Source: Chaetoderma sp. LZ-2023a (lineage: Eukaryota > Mollusca > Caudofoveata > Chaetodermatida > Chaetodermatidae). Taken from it: a stretch of DNA of 64,000 nt. Position 1 is the first letter of the stretch, and the number at the start of each line of letters is the position of its first letter. Positions 10,197-20,691 of the stretch are shown here, piece by piece. Location of the stretch: positions 93,569,103-93,633,102 of the forward strand of contig CM067373.1 of assembly GCA_034401795.1 (NCBI GenBank), written 5' to 3'. Below the pieces are notes generated by a model. The model ran no database searches. It was not told the DNA's origin and saw only the letters and a program-made list of their open reading frames with translations. The translations under genes and the position numbers were made by a program.

Positions 10197-11190
10197 AAAA
10201 ATTTGGGGGGGTATGTTAATTTGAAAATTTACTACGTGCTAGAGTGACTTGCTCAATAAGCAAATGTGACAGCTCCCAGTAAATTTAATTTCAAAATATT
10301 CAAGAGAATATTTCTGACATCAAAAGAATGTAATCTTTTGTGATCTGTAAGATTTGAAGGTTAACAGTCTTGATATTGACTAGTTAAGAGTCGCAACATA
10401 TACTGTGTTTATCTAAAGAGCACAAACAGTCTTCAAATGTGGAAACGGCTATATTGTGTCATTTTTTCAGAAAACAAATCATTGAAATGGCAGATTGAAA
10501 AGAAATTGTTTGTGAATTTTAGACTAAGTATACTGTTTGTTTACTGGCGGGTTAGTTTCCAGGTTGAACAGGATGTGCATAAAGATATAGACATTAGAAA
10601 ATAGATATCCATAGATATATAAGTATAAGCTGTAGATAAACAAATCGAAATAACACAACAGTTCAGATATTTCTGCGTTCAGGTCTAACATCTTTTTTCT
10701 TCGAAGGCGACGGAATGGGTATGTAACCAACTAACATTCCAGGATAAGCATCGCTGCGCCCGAGTACCATCAAAAGGAAATGCGAGCCGCTTGTGAGCTA
10801 CCTAATGAGAATTCAGCATAATTTTGTTCTTCGCATTTCAGCGTGGAATCTGCGCACGGTTTATTTTCATCTGGTGCTAGTGTATGTTTCACTCAGCATA
10901 AAACATTAATCATAGCATCAGGGACAAAAAATAGAAAGCAGCCTTCGAGTTATCGGTAATGGGAAAAATTTGCCAAATGCTCCCAATTCATGTAATGCAG
11001 TTTTATTTTTTCCACCAGCATAGTGTTTGTGCGAATGTTTTTTGTATATGACCACAGTCAACGCTGTTGTAAAGGCTATTTTAGTGATCACACGTAGTCG
11101 CTTAGGTAAAATCATTTGCTTTTTTCATAAAGAGAATTTGATGCCAAATTCTGGTGGTTCTATAATTCAGGTGGTTTTATAACAAGCTGC
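10197..11190. other. intronic sequence with one FB-C scrap
   Basis: Around 10270-10385 there is a right half of FB-C (CCAGTAAATTTAATTTCAAA, AGATTTGAAGGTTAAC). The remainder, especially 10490-11150, is free of recognised repeats and coding signal. Confidence 0.35.
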
Positions 11191-11191
11191 C

Positions 11192-11365
11192 TTAACTGTC
11201 TGACTGCTGCAAGCCACCTGACAATAATTTCAATGGGCAATAACTCTTGAGCTGCTGGATATTGTGAAAACATTTTGACTGAAAGTTGTTGGTGGCTTAG
11301 CCACCAACAATTTTCAGTCAAATTGTTTTCATAATATTCAGCATATCCAGAGTTAAACTCCATGG
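11192..11365. mobile_element. FB-E MITE, right end lost
   Basis: TTAA plus CTGTCTGACTGCTGCAAG at the left. The hairpin is GAAAGTTGTTGGTGGCTTAG with its complement CACCAACAATTTTCAG. The right side ends near AGAGTTAAACTCCATGG without the usual end. Confidence 0.85.
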
Positions 11366-11430
11366 AAAATGAACCACAATCTTTTGATAGCCGAAGCTAG
11401 TGTCCACTATGGGCAAGTTTCCACCTATAT

Positions 11431-11669
11431 TTATCCCTTTAGCGGTCAGGATTGGTCAAGCACATTGAAATTCTTGCTCAGTGAATATTCATGAATATTC
11501 ATTTGCAGCCCAAGGGAAGACTATTCCTGAAAAGAATTTGTAAAAATGTATCTGTGGAATGACTGGCTCTGCAAATTTTCAAATATAGTCTTCTCTTGCC
11601 CTGCAAATGGACATTACTTAAGACCACTGCAGAGATCTGCTCTGGATAGCTTGACCATTAACAAGTTAA
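11431..11669. mobile_element. FB-A MITE, core truncated
   Basis: Left TTATCCCTTTAGCGGTCA, right TTGACCATTAACAAGTTAA. The hairpin lacks most of its right inner arm (GACTGGCTCT then GCAAATTTTCAAA). Confidence 0.8.
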
Positions 11670-11820
11670 CACTACCATCTTTTATGTACGCACGCACTCA
11701 CACAGAAAGCCAATCAGTTATAGGCAGTTTTGACTGTAGCTATTAACTGACATGAAAATAACTTTGCCTAGGGCTAGTTAGTCTAGAAAATTAATATAAT
11801 GTAAAATTTTAATCAAGTAA

Positions 11821-11891
11821 TGCGGCTGTGTGTGTGTGTGTGTCAGTTATCAGCTGCGTGTGTGTGCGTGTGTGTGTGTGTGTGTGTGGTG

Positions 11892-11981
<90 letters not shown>
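11821..11981. repeat. (TG)n microsatellite
   Basis: About 160 bp of nearly pure TG with a few GCGTG and GG interruptions. The reading frames through it (Cys-Val or Thr-His runs) are artefacts. Confidence 0.97.
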
Positions 11982-11984
<3 letters not shown>

Positions 11985-12176
11985 CGACATGTAGCCATGT
12001 ATTGCAGGCATGCATCACTACTGTAGTGTGTATGCATTATCGACATATGTATCACTCCATCTGTCAGTCAGGCATTCATGTTATCTTTTACTACAAATAT
12101 CATCAAAATTACACATAGGTATTTGTAGAGTTTTACTTTGGTTAATTTTAGGTAGTTCAATTGATACACCACCCTG

Positions 12177-12513
12177 TCATACATCATCATCATCCCTTAA
12201 TAATTTATCATCATCATCATCCCTTAATAATCTATCATCACGACCACCACCACCATCATCATCATCATCCCTTAATAATCTATCATCACCACCACCACCA
12301 CCATCATCATCATCATCGTCATCATCATCCCTTAATAATCTATCATCACCACCACCACCACCACCACCACCACCACCACCATCATCATCATCATCCCTTA
12401 ATAATCTGCCATCATCATCATCCCTTAGTAATCTGTCATCATCATCATCATCATCATCGTTCCTTAATAATTTGTCATCACCACCATCATCATCATCATC
12501 ATCATCATCATCT
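12177..12513. repeat. compound (ATC)n/(ACC)n microsatellite with a recurring CCCTTAATAATCT insert
   Basis: Runs of ATC and ACC are punctuated about nine times by (C/G)TTAATAAT or close variants (CTTAGTAAT). Long frames appear in several phases (poly-Ser/Pro, poly-His, and Asp-rich on the other strand), as a triplet repeat free of stops produces. There is no splice context, so I do not call a gene. Confidence 0.9.
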
Positions 12514-12860
12514 TGATAGTCTCCACTTTTCAAGTTGAAATCAAAGGGGGAGAACTCTTCACTGTTTAAAATTTGTTTTGAATAGTTACTGTTCTTTATG
12601 ACATCATCGAGCGTGTGATACATGTCTGTATATATGCCTGCTATCAGCTATTGGCACTGTAGTACTATTAGAATAATATCTCCATAATTTATGGCTTTTG
12701 AAGTAAGGATAGCATATCTTTCGTCACCATTGAATCACAATATTACATAATTTCGGCTCCTACAATCTATGTTTGAGGAAATAATATTTGGATTTGCTAT
12801 ATATAATAATAATAAGCTACACTCAGTCTCCAGTTTATTTAATCTTTTCAACTTATATCA
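12514..12860. other. intronic sequence, nothing recognised
   Basis: AT-rich single-copy-looking DNA between the triplet repeat and the next MITE. Confidence 0.35.
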
Positions 12861-13100
12861 ACTCTTTACTGACTACATTTGGTCAAGAAAATCTAAGTAT
12901 TTACTCATGGAATGCCCATTTGCATGGAAATGGAAGACTATTTTTGAAAATTTACACTGGAATGACTGGCTCAATTATCAAACCAGTCATTCTAGTTGTA
13001 AATTGTCAAAAATAGGCTTATCTTGGCCTGCAAATGGTCATTCCTCAAGACCACTGTAGAGGCTTTTTTTTTTTTGGCCTCTTCACGATGACATGGTTAA
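12861..13100. mobile_element. FB-A MITE, left end degraded
   Basis: TTTGGTCAAGAAAATCTAAG, GCCCATTTGCATGG, then hairpin arms GACTGGCTCAATTATCAAAC and CAGTCATTCTAG. The right end carries a poly-T run and then GACATGGTTAA. Confidence 0.8.
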
Positions 13101-13416
13101 CGTTACAGTCATTCCCTGAGAAATTCCTCATATCTATCAGATGGTTTTCTGGTTTCTATTTTTCTTTAACTTTCAATATTTTCTCTGTGCTTTACCAAAT
13201 GTCATAAGGTGATCAACATAATGATGCTTCGACAACTGTTTCATGGACCATTTCAGGGTCTGTGACTCAGACATTGGGCTGGCCCTGGCGCCAAACTTGC
13301 ATCCACCATCATCAATCATAATATCACTCAGAGAGGGGGCAAGCGGCGGCACCAGTAGCAACAGCCGTTTCCGTCTTGTCCTCAACTAGCATCATCCTCT
13401 ATATGTGTGCCACTCA
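13101..13416. other. intronic sequence, no gene supported
   Basis: A 70-codon reverse frame (13173-13385) lacks family resemblance or splice sites. Nothing else was seen. Confidence 0.3.
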
Positions 13417-13626
13417 TTAACCCTTATCACGCTTGTGTCAAAACGTTTAATTTTTCAAATTAAAGTAAAAGATGAACTAGTGTTTATTTTTCAACAAATA
13501 TGGTGAAAGATGGTGCTGTCGTAGACAGCAACATCATCCACCAAAATTGTTGAAGATTAAACACCAGTTTCTTTGCTAGTGACACATTGAAAGACAGAAT
13601 ATTGACATCAGAGTGGTAAGGGTTAA
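13417..13626. mobile_element. FB-B MITE, full length
   Basis: TTAA plus CCCTTATCACGCTTGTGTCA at the left and GACATCAGAGTGGTAAGGG plus TTAA at the right, so the CCCTTA/TAAGGG ends are inverted. The inner hairpin GATGGTGCTGTCGTAGACAG continues into CAACATCATCCACC. Its right TTAA is also the left TTAA of the next FB-A copy. Confidence 0.88.
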
Positions 13627-13839
13627 CTCTCAAACCGGCCAAAAACTTCTTCAGTGATTTTGATCAGTTTCAATTTGCAGACCAAGAAAAGACTGTTTTT
13701 GAACATTTTTCACTGGAATGACTGGCTCGATAACCGAGCCAGTCATTCCAGTGAAAAATTTTCTAAAATAATCTTGGTTTGCAAATAGAAATTTTCTATT
13801 TGAAATTTTCTTGAACAAATTCATGGCTTAAATGGTTAA
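13623..13839. mobile_element. FB-A MITE, full length
   Basis: TTAA at both ends. Both arms read TTTTTCACTGG (CCAGTGAAAAA on the right), where other copies read TTTACCACTGG. This is another matched change in the two arms. Confidence 0.88.
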
Positions 13840-13949
13840 TCCATACGTGGCTACTAAAATTTCAGATTCATAAATTCCTTTCGCTTTCATATCTATAGAA
13901 TAACTGGTGTTTATTTTGTAAATAATCTCAGCAACAGTTTTCAGCAAGA

Positions 13950-14155
13950 CCATTTAAAATTTAGATCCACTTTTACCCTGTAGTATATTTAATTAATTCA
14001 AGGAATATTTGGTTGAATATTTTGAAATTAATTTTACCGGGAGCTGTTTCTGCCATAGATCCCAGTCACATTATTTTCAAAATATTTAACAGTTTGCCAG
14101 CTGTTATTGTTGTCCAATAATTGAAGCACTGGAATTTCACTGGTTAAAGGGTTAA
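13950..14155. mobile_element. FB-C MITE, degenerate
   Basis: Hairpin arms GGTTGAATATTTTGAAATTA and TTTTCAAAATATTTAACAG surround a damaged centre (GAGCTGTTTCTGCC). The right end is GGTTAAAGGGTTAA. The left limit is uncertain. Confidence 0.65.
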
Positions 14156-14310
14156 TCTATTTCTCCATCTGAGCGATACGGGTTAAAACCTCCCCCTCTC
14201 CCCCCCCCCAGCAGAAATTCAGCATGTAGTTTCCTGTCAGTTCATTACGCATTTATAATAAACTTGTCAATAACAACCACCTGCCTTTAGAGCCACAAGA
14301 ATGTGGTTCT

Positions 14311-14500
14311 TTAACCCTTTATATGGTCAAGCCCGCCAAAACTGGCCTCTGCAGTCTTCTTGCGGAATGTCCATTCGCAGGCCAGGAAAAACATATTTTA
14401 GAAATATTACCACTGGAATTATTGGCTCGATAAATTTGTTTAATATTCTTCTTGGCCTGCGAATAGACACTCACTAAGCAAAAACATTAGAGGGACAAGA
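14311..14500. mobile_element. FB-A MITE, right end lost
   Basis: TTAACCCTTTATATGGTCAA at the left, then a damaged core (ACTGGAATTATTGGCTCGAT). Without the second inner arm it reaches CTTGGCCTGCGAATAGACA and fades out. Confidence 0.75.
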
Positions 14501-14647
14501 TTGGTGTTCAAATGATATAATATATATTTATTTATTTATTTATTCTCATGTCATATTTCAACTGATACAAATGTAGTTATGTGTCAGCTGACATAACGAG
14601 ATTGAATTAAACAGCTTTACCATTGACCTATAAGTAACACACATCTC

Positions 14648-14830
14648 AATCTCAAGGCAAACAAACAGGAAAGCTGTTGAATATTTTGAAATTAATATGA
14701 CTGGAAGTCATTGCATTGTTGCCTTAGGCAGCAGTGGCTTCCAATCATATTAATTTCAAAATACTCAACAGAATATGCTATAAATCATAAAGAATGTACT
14801 TTTTCAGGGATTTGTTGTTGAAAGCGTTAA
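14648..14830. mobile_element. FB-C MITE
   Basis: AAGGCAAACAAACAGGAAA, arms GCTGTTGAATATTTTGAAAT and ATTTCAAAATACTCAACAG, centre GTTGCCTTAGGCAGCA, right end TTGAAAGCGTTAA. Confidence 0.8.
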
Positions 14831-15613
14831 TGTAACTGATACTAGAATTATTCTTCATTAACTTAATTAAAATCGTTGTTATCATAAAGAAACATAGGTT
14901 ATATCATATTTACATGGTATCCTGCAACTAAATTGAAAAACAATGATGTCTCTGGAGGCGGTTATATATTCCGCCTTCAGATTCTGGTTTGCATAAATTT
15001 GTCATATTTGTGGAATTCAAAGAGTTGCATCTTCTTAGATATTGTGTGGCGGTATATATGGTTCCCTATGGTAAAATTCTGGGTCTTATCAGCTGTAAAT
15101 GTCGCTTTAATAATATAAGTCTCCATAGAATAAACTCTGTTCATTATAAAACAATATAGCATCGATATAATGAATAGATAGGTACTGAGCATTAGTTCAT
15201 AGTGGTCTACCAGCGGATTCCTCTCAGTGCAAGAGGTTTGGGTGATTGGATATAGATTCTCTCATTACTAGAAATTGTCAGTATTTTCAATTACTGTAAT
15301 GATCAGCTATAATGGAACTACAGCCCCGAATAACCCATTTCCACGCACCAACGACTCGGTGGAAGGAGAATAATTACGCAGCATTTTCTCCAGCTTATAG
15401 CTCGATCTCGTAGTTAGCGGCTGGGTTGTGAATTTGTCATTCCTCTCAGAAACCTCTTATAAAGCGCTCAGACTTTACTGTAATTAGGAGTCTCAGTCTG
15501 ATGAGTTTCCGCAAAATTGTTCCACACAAACCCAAAATATCTCAAAACAAAAAACAGTGGTACAAACCTGGTATACTAATATATTATTGTTTTCGTTTTA
15601 CTCGCCAAATGCT
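14831..15613. other. repeat-poor island in the Meis intron
   Basis: About 780 bp without MITE matches. At 15300-15530 the base composition is more balanced (for example GACTCGGTGGAAGG, TACTGTAATTAGGAG, which contains a TAATTA homeodomain core). It is a candidate regulatory stretch, but nothing functional is demonstrated. Confidence 0.3.
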
Positions 15614-15809
15614 TTAACTGTCTCACTGACGCAAACCACCAGACAATAAATTTATTGGGCAATAACTCAGGACCTGATGAATATGTTGAAAACAATTTGA
15701 CTGAAAGTTGTCGGTGGCTAAGTCAAATTGTTTTCAACATATTCATCAGGTTCAGAGATATAACCCCTGAAGTATCTCATCTGCAAAGACTCAGCAGGCA
15801 GACAGTTAA
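15614..15809. mobile_element. FB-E MITE, full length, arms co-varied
   Basis: TTAACTGTCTCACTGACGCA at the left, GCAGGCAGACAGTTAA at the right. Both arms carry GATGAATATGTTGAAAAC, where the family norm is GCTGAATATTTTGAAAAC. The centre is trimmed to TCGGTGGCTAAG. Confidence 0.88.
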
Positions 15810-16216
15810 GATGAGGACCAGATTTTTGCTTCTTAGTTTATTTGACATTTCTGAGTAGAATTTTGTGAGTTGTTTTTCGTCCTACCCTTTCCTCATAGAA
15901 GCATAGTAAGGTCTTTAATGCAAGAAAACAGTAGATGAATGCAAAACAAAATGTTTGCTGCTACAATTGTTGGCATTGTTTACAATATACTATTGTTGGA
16001 TTTGTGCTCAGTGTATTGAAACAAGTTGACTGAAAGTCATTGCTCACGCAAACTGCAATATATTTCAGTCAAATTGTTTTCAAAATATTCAAGTGCTTTA
16101 ATATATTTATATCTTAAATAAAACATTCTGGAATATATTGAGTACAGTCTCAGTTTAAACATTGTATTGACATCAGACAGAGGAAAGAAAAATATTCTGC
16201 CCATTAAACAAATGAC
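15810..16216. other. intronic sequence with an FB-E scrap
   Basis: A partial hairpin near 16019-16092 (AAGTTGACTGAAAGTCATTG and CAGTCAAATTGTTTTCAAAA). Otherwise unremarkable. Confidence 0.4.
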
Positions 16217-16428
16217 TTAACTATCCAGTTCCTGAGTTTGCAGAAGGCATATTCCAAGGATTATATCTCTGGATATGCTAAATATTTTGAAAACAATTTG
16301 ACTGAAAGTTGTTGGTGGCTAAGCCACCAACAACTTTCAGTCAAATTGTTTTCAAAATGTTTAGAAGGTCCAGAGTTATTGGCCGTTGAAATTTTTTTCA
16401 GGTGGCTTGCAGCAGTCAAACAGTTTAA
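16217..16428. mobile_element. FB-E MITE, full length
   Basis: TTAA at each end. The central hairpin is perfect: TTGTTGGTGGCTAAG then CCACCAACAA, flanked by AACAATTTGACTGAAAG and its complement. Confidence 0.9.
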
Positions 16429-16683
16429 ATAGAATGTTGTTATGATAGATTCAAAAATATGGCATGGAATGGTATTGCTGATTAAATCAATATGTCAACA
16501 CAATGCGCTCCATTGATTTCCAGATATGAATAAAACAATTAATAACTGGGTCAATTTGGTTGACCCAATTAGGGGGTCAATGGTGCTTTTTCCACTTCAT
16601 AGATGACCTTACCCACCACATGTCCTAATGGACCTCGATCTCGTATCCACAAATGTCATTGCTCACGACAACCAACATATATA

Positions 16684-16882
16684 TTAACCTTTTAGCATTC
16701 AAGCCTGCCAAAAAACCGGCTTTTGCAGTGGTCTTGAGAAATGTCCATTTGCAGACCAAGAGAAGACATTTTTAGAAAAATTTGAGAACCAAGCCAGTCA
16801 ATCGAGTGGTACACTACAAATGGACATTTTCTATGAGAATATTTAAATCTTCTTGAATAAATTTGAGAGTTGAAGGGATAAG
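16684..16882. mobile_element. FB-A MITE, core damaged
   Basis: TTAACCTTTTAGCATTCAAG and CATTTGCAGACCAAGAGAAG at the left. The hairpin is reduced to fragments (ACCAAGCCAGTCAATCGAG), and the right end TTTGAGAGTTGAAGGG is degenerate. Confidence 0.75.
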
Positions 16883-16887
16883 TCTCT

Positions 16888-17107
16888 AATCCTCAAGTTT
16901 GTTCAATAAAATATTAATTTTCTAAAATAAAATTTCTATTTGCAAACTAAGAGATGATTATTTTTTTTAACTATCACTGAAATGACCCGCTTGGTTATCG
17001 AGCCAGCCATTCCAGTGATAAACTTTCAAAAAAATGGTTTGCAAATGGATATTGCTCAAGACCACTGCAGAGGCCGCTTTTGACCGACTTGAGTGTTAAA
17101 TGGTTAA
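16888..17107. mobile_element. FB-A MITE
   Basis: CCTCAAGTTTGTTCAATAA at the left, hairpin CCCGCTTGGTTATCGAGCC, right end GAGTGTTAAATGGTTAA. Confidence 0.82.
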
Positions 17108-17159
17108 AAGACCACCTCCATAGTAGCCACATTTATAATGCTAATTTAACAGCTCCCAG

Positions 17160-17351
17160 TTAAATTAGTTTTAAATTATGACCCTTGACCGCATGCTCTA
17201 TTTCAGGACAGGTGATACGGAAAAGCTGTTGACTATTTTGAAGCTAATTTGACTGGAACCTGCAGCAGCCAGTCAAATTTGTTTCAAAATATTTAACAGA
17301 ATATTCCTATACATCGTTCATAATTTGTAATTTTCGGTTTACGTGTGTTAA
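17160..17351. mobile_element. FB-C MITE
   Basis: Arms AAGCTGTTGACTATTTTGAA and TTCAAAATATTTAACAG with a short ACCTGCAGCAGCC centre. The right TTAA (17348-17351) is shared with the next FB-A element. Confidence 0.75.
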
Positions 17352-17579
17352 CCCTTTAACACTCATATTAGCCAAAAATGGCTTGTGCAGTGGTCTTTGA
17401 GAAATGTCAATTTGCACACCAAGATTTGACTCTTTTTTTTAATTGACCACTGGAATGACTATGGAACCAGTCATTCCAGTGGTATATTTTCAAAAATAGT
17501 CAAATCTTGGTCTGCAAATGGACATTTTCTATGAGAAAATATTAATTTTCTTGAACCAATTCGAGGGTTAAAGTGTTAA
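17348..17579. mobile_element. FB-A MITE, full length, arms co-varied
   Basis: TTAACCCTTTAACACTCATA at the left and AAAGTGTTAA at the right. Both arms contain CCAAGATTTGACT instead of CCAAGAGAAGACT. The loop is ACTATGGAACCAGT. Confidence 0.9.
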
Positions 17580-17896
17580 GATTGTCATTTTAAGACATGT
17601 TTGACTAAATAAATGTGAATCATTGAAACATTCACATGTAATATAATATCAACTCTGAAATACATTGCGGCTTCATTGGCGGCATTATCTAACATGACAT
17701 CAAATTATTAGAAAAAAAGTAAATAACATTTATTTAAGAAAATTTATATTTTGTCTACATCAGTACATTTTCTCTTCAATATAGATTATGCAATAACATA
17801 GTAACATCAAGTAAAACATATAACAACATGAGATTAGAGAAAATTAGAGAAAAGTCTTGTTTTTCATTTTTCTGGACAGATTGTAGTTACTTGATA
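17580..17896. other. AT-rich intronic sequence
   Basis: Nothing beyond A/T-rich single-copy-looking sequence was seen between two FB-A copies. Confidence 0.3.
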
Positions 17897-18110
17897 TTTT
17901 GATAATTTAAGTATCTGCCTATTGAATGTCCATTTACAGGCCAAGAGATTACGATTTTTGAAATTTATCACTGGAATGACTGGCTCAGTTATCGAGCTAG
18001 TCATTCCAGTGCTCAAATTTCAAAATTTTTATTCTCTTGGCCTGTAAATGGACATCCCACAAGACCATAACAGAGGCCGGTTTTGGCCGTTATAACCATT
18101 AAAGGGTTAA
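17897..18110. mobile_element. FB-A MITE, nearly full length
   Basis: Hairpin GACTGGCTCAGTTATCGAG and GCTAGTCATTCCAGTG; right end AACCATTAAAGGGTTAA. The left TTAA is weak (near 17897). Confidence 0.85.
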
Positions 18111-18651
18111 TATACCGCTATATGGAAAAAGGTATAATTATTGTTGTCAATATTGAGGGCCGTAGGAGCTAGGGATGGGAATGTGGGATTGGGGTGGGTG
18201 CAGTTGCCACCCCTGAGATTTGCCGTGTACTTTATAGAATACTTATTTAATAGGCAGTCACCTGAAAATAAAAATAAGATAACTTCAGCCAGCTAAAGAT
18301 ACATATTTACCTCAAGAAATACAGGGGATGCTATCTGAGAACATCTAGATATTAAAAATTCCTGGGTGGAGGACCTCCGAAGACTCCGTCTGGCCCTTTG
18401 CCCCTCAGATACCACGCCTGCACTACGGCCCTGCATAATCAGTCTGTCTGTCTATGAGTTTGATGATTGGCATTTGTTCATTCGCGGTGGGAAATCAGGA
18501 TTACTGATAATATTCATATTAACCATTTTAATCTTCAAAATTGGAGAAGAAAATAGAAAGAATTTGCCCAATGAATATTTGCAAGCTATAGGTGGACTAT
18601 TTTTTATGATTCACCACAATGACAAGCTTGGTTATCCGAGGGTTAGAATAT
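18111..18651. other. intronic sequence, no gene supported
   Basis: It contains a 101-codon forward frame (18366-18671). That frame runs into the next MITE and has no recognisable domain, so I treat it as chance. Confidence 0.3.
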
Positions 18652-18824
18652 TAACACTCAAATTTGTTTAAGAAAATTTGAAATTTACCACTGGAATGAC
18701 TGGCTCGGTTATCGAGCCAGTCATTCCAGTGGTAAATTTAAAAAAATAACCTCTGTCTGCAAATGGGTATTTCTCAAGACCACTGTAGAAACTGTTTTTG
18801 GCTGATATTAGTATTAAAGGGTTG
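18652..18824. mobile_element. FB-A MITE with intact inner hairpin
   Basis: TTAACACTCAAATTTGTTTA at the left. A perfect core follows: AAATTTACCACTGGAATGAC ... GTCATTCCAGTGGTAAATTT. The right end reads AAAGGGTTGA, one change from TTAA. The left outer part is shorter than usual. Confidence 0.88.
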
Positions 18825-18849
18825 AAAAATATATATTCTCTTGGTCTGC

Positions 18850-19235
18850 AAATGGACCCTTCCAGTTTTAGCTATGCTCCGCCCATCTGTAGCTAAGCTC
18901 CACCCACATCTCGCTCATGTTGGGATCGATCGATCCCTGAACTCCCTGACTATCAATTTCCAGAAAACTACAGGTAAACTATTGAATGTTTTGAAACTAA
19001 TTTGACTGAATGCTGTTGCTGCACGCCCAGTCGAATTTGGTTCAAAATATTCACCAGAATGTTTATTAAATAGTAGACATACAATTCATACAATGTGTCA
19101 GACTATTAAGCGTTTAAGACGGACTAAATCGAGTCATTCATGCTGTAATTGATTATGACGTCATCCTACACATCACATAGTTGATTATGAGTTCATATGA
19201 TGGATGGATAAAATTGAAAGGTCCATTAAATGGAC
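18850..19235 (+). mobile_element. FB-D MITE, nearly full length
   Basis: Left end AATGGACCCTTCCAGTTTTA, then the GCCCATCTGTAGCTAAGCTC block, CGATCGATCC, a degenerate FB-C-type hairpin, ATTAAATAGTAGACATAC, a TGACGTCA site at 19156-19163 and the right end TTGAAAGGTCCATT. The ends are an inverted pair. No coding capacity. Confidence 0.85.
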
Positions 19236-19399
19236 ATTGGTCAAGCACATTGCAGTGTGAGGTTTGCCCAGATTGACCATTTTAAATGCTACTTGAATGA
19301 TTTTGTCTCTCAACATACACATGATAACACCAGGATGTACATAGTTAGCCAAGCTGGATAATGGTAAAGATTTGACTGAGATTCATTACAGCAACTTAT

Positions 19400-19573
19400 A
19401 TATAGTGTTTCAATTTCAAGACTGCTCCCAGATACAGAAAAACTGTTGAATATTTTGAAACTTAGTTGACTGCCCTATTGTTGCCAGTCAAATTAATTTC
19501 AAAATATTCAACAATATTCTTTACATCAAATTGTTTTGTCATTTCTGGTGTAGTGTCAGAGTTAAACTGTTAA
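19400..19573. mobile_element. FB-C MITE
   Basis: CAATTTCAAGACTGCTCCC, arms AACTGTTGAATATTTTGAAA and TTTCAAAATATTCAACA with a shortened centre. The right end is GTCAGAGTTAAACTGTTAA. Confidence 0.75.
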
Positions 19574-19770
19574 TGGCTCGTGTAGACTGGGTTAAATATT
19601 CAAATTTGATTTCCAGTCTGTCCAGGATTTTTTTTTTTTTAATTCATAAGCTAATTCTTCCATCATTGAATTACGGTTAATAAGCCATCTCTGTTCAGGG
19701 AAATTGATTAGCAAATATAATTTTGATTGAATTAATAATCATAGTCTAGTAATTATCAAGCAGACACTCT

Positions 19771-19984
19771 TTAACTGCCTGCCTCCCGGATTTCTGCAGA
19801 CTACATTTTACACATGCTTTAAACAGCGGATATGTTGAATATTTCGAAAACAATTTGACTGAAAGTTGTTGGTGGCTATGCCACCAACAACTTTCAGTCA
19901 AATTGTTTTCGAACTATTCAGCCGGTCCAGAGTTATTGGCGATTGAATGTATTGTCTAGTGGCTTGCAACAGTCAGACAGATAA
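19771..19984. mobile_element. FB-E MITE, arms co-varied
   Basis: TTAACTGCCTGCCTCCC at the left and GCAACAGTCAGACAG at the right, with the last TTAA changed to ATAA. Both arms carry TTCGAAAACAATTTGAC, where the norm is TTTTGAAAAC. Centre TTGTTGGTGGCTATGCCACC. Confidence 0.87.
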
Positions 19985-20439
19985 TTTTGTCCGCTAATTC
20001 TAAACGTTAGCATCCAATATGGCTGCCACTAATCAGCTTCCAGTATTATCTCTTGCTAAACAGATTTGTGCAAAAAAAATTATAATGAATGATGAGGCAG
20101 CGTATGTTCCGTTTTATGTTACAGGTTTTTATTATTATTATTTTTAATAATATTAGCTGCTGTGATACTGTCGCTTGTATTATACACCGGAATTGGTTAT
20201 ATCCTCTTTCTGAAGATAATTGTATTTTTTGTGGTCAATTGGGTTTTGTGTTATAAATCTCTTTCTAATCTACTGAGCGATTAATTAGAGTCAATGATAA
20301 ATTAATGGATTTTAAATAATTTCCATAATTCTCAGTGTGAAGTTACGAGAACTAATTGTAAGAGAATTATCTAATGGCTACACATTTATCATTATGGTAA
20401 CTATCTAAATAAATGGCGGTTATAAATATATGGAGACCA
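19985..20439. other. repeat-poor AT-rich island in the Meis intron
   Basis: No MITE match. Several homeodomain-type cores occur close together around 20280-20330 (GCGATTAATTAGAGTC, AATTAATGGATTTTA). It could be a regulatory element, which is inference from motif content only. Confidence 0.3.
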
Positions 20440-20512
20440 AGAGTATATTATTTTTGAAAATTCACCAGTGGAATGACTGGTTCACTTAGATGCAAAATTT
20501 GCTCTTTCCATA
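20440..20512. mobile_element. FB-A remnant
   Basis: GGAGACCAAGAGTATATTATT and ACCAGTGGAATGACTGGTTC: only the left arm of the core survives. Confidence 0.6.
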
Positions 20513-20569
20513 TCTGCATACGTGCGCTCCTCTATCCATCACCTATTTCTGAGGGTTTTTTAACCCTTT

Positions 20570-20691
20570 CATTGCGAAGACAATGAAAACTGCCCTCAGA
20601 AGTCCTCTTGTGGAATGTCTTTCTTTTGACCTGCGAATGAACATTGAATAAGGAAATATTTTGAATATTCTTAAGCAAATTTTGTCATTAA
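20570..20691. mobile_element. FB-A MITE without its hairpin
   Basis: TTAACCCTTTCATTGCGAAG and CTTGTGGAATGTC jump directly to CTTTTGACCTGCGAATGAAC. The GACTGGCTCG core is deleted. The right TTAA (20688-20691) is shared with the next copy. Confidence 0.75.

Noticed and set aside
12010-12623. Long frames of 125-168 codons on both strands (poly-Ser, poly-His, Asp-rich)
   Set aside because: They are produced by a stop-free triplet microsatellite. Overlapping frames in several phases and the lack of splice or start context argue against a gene.
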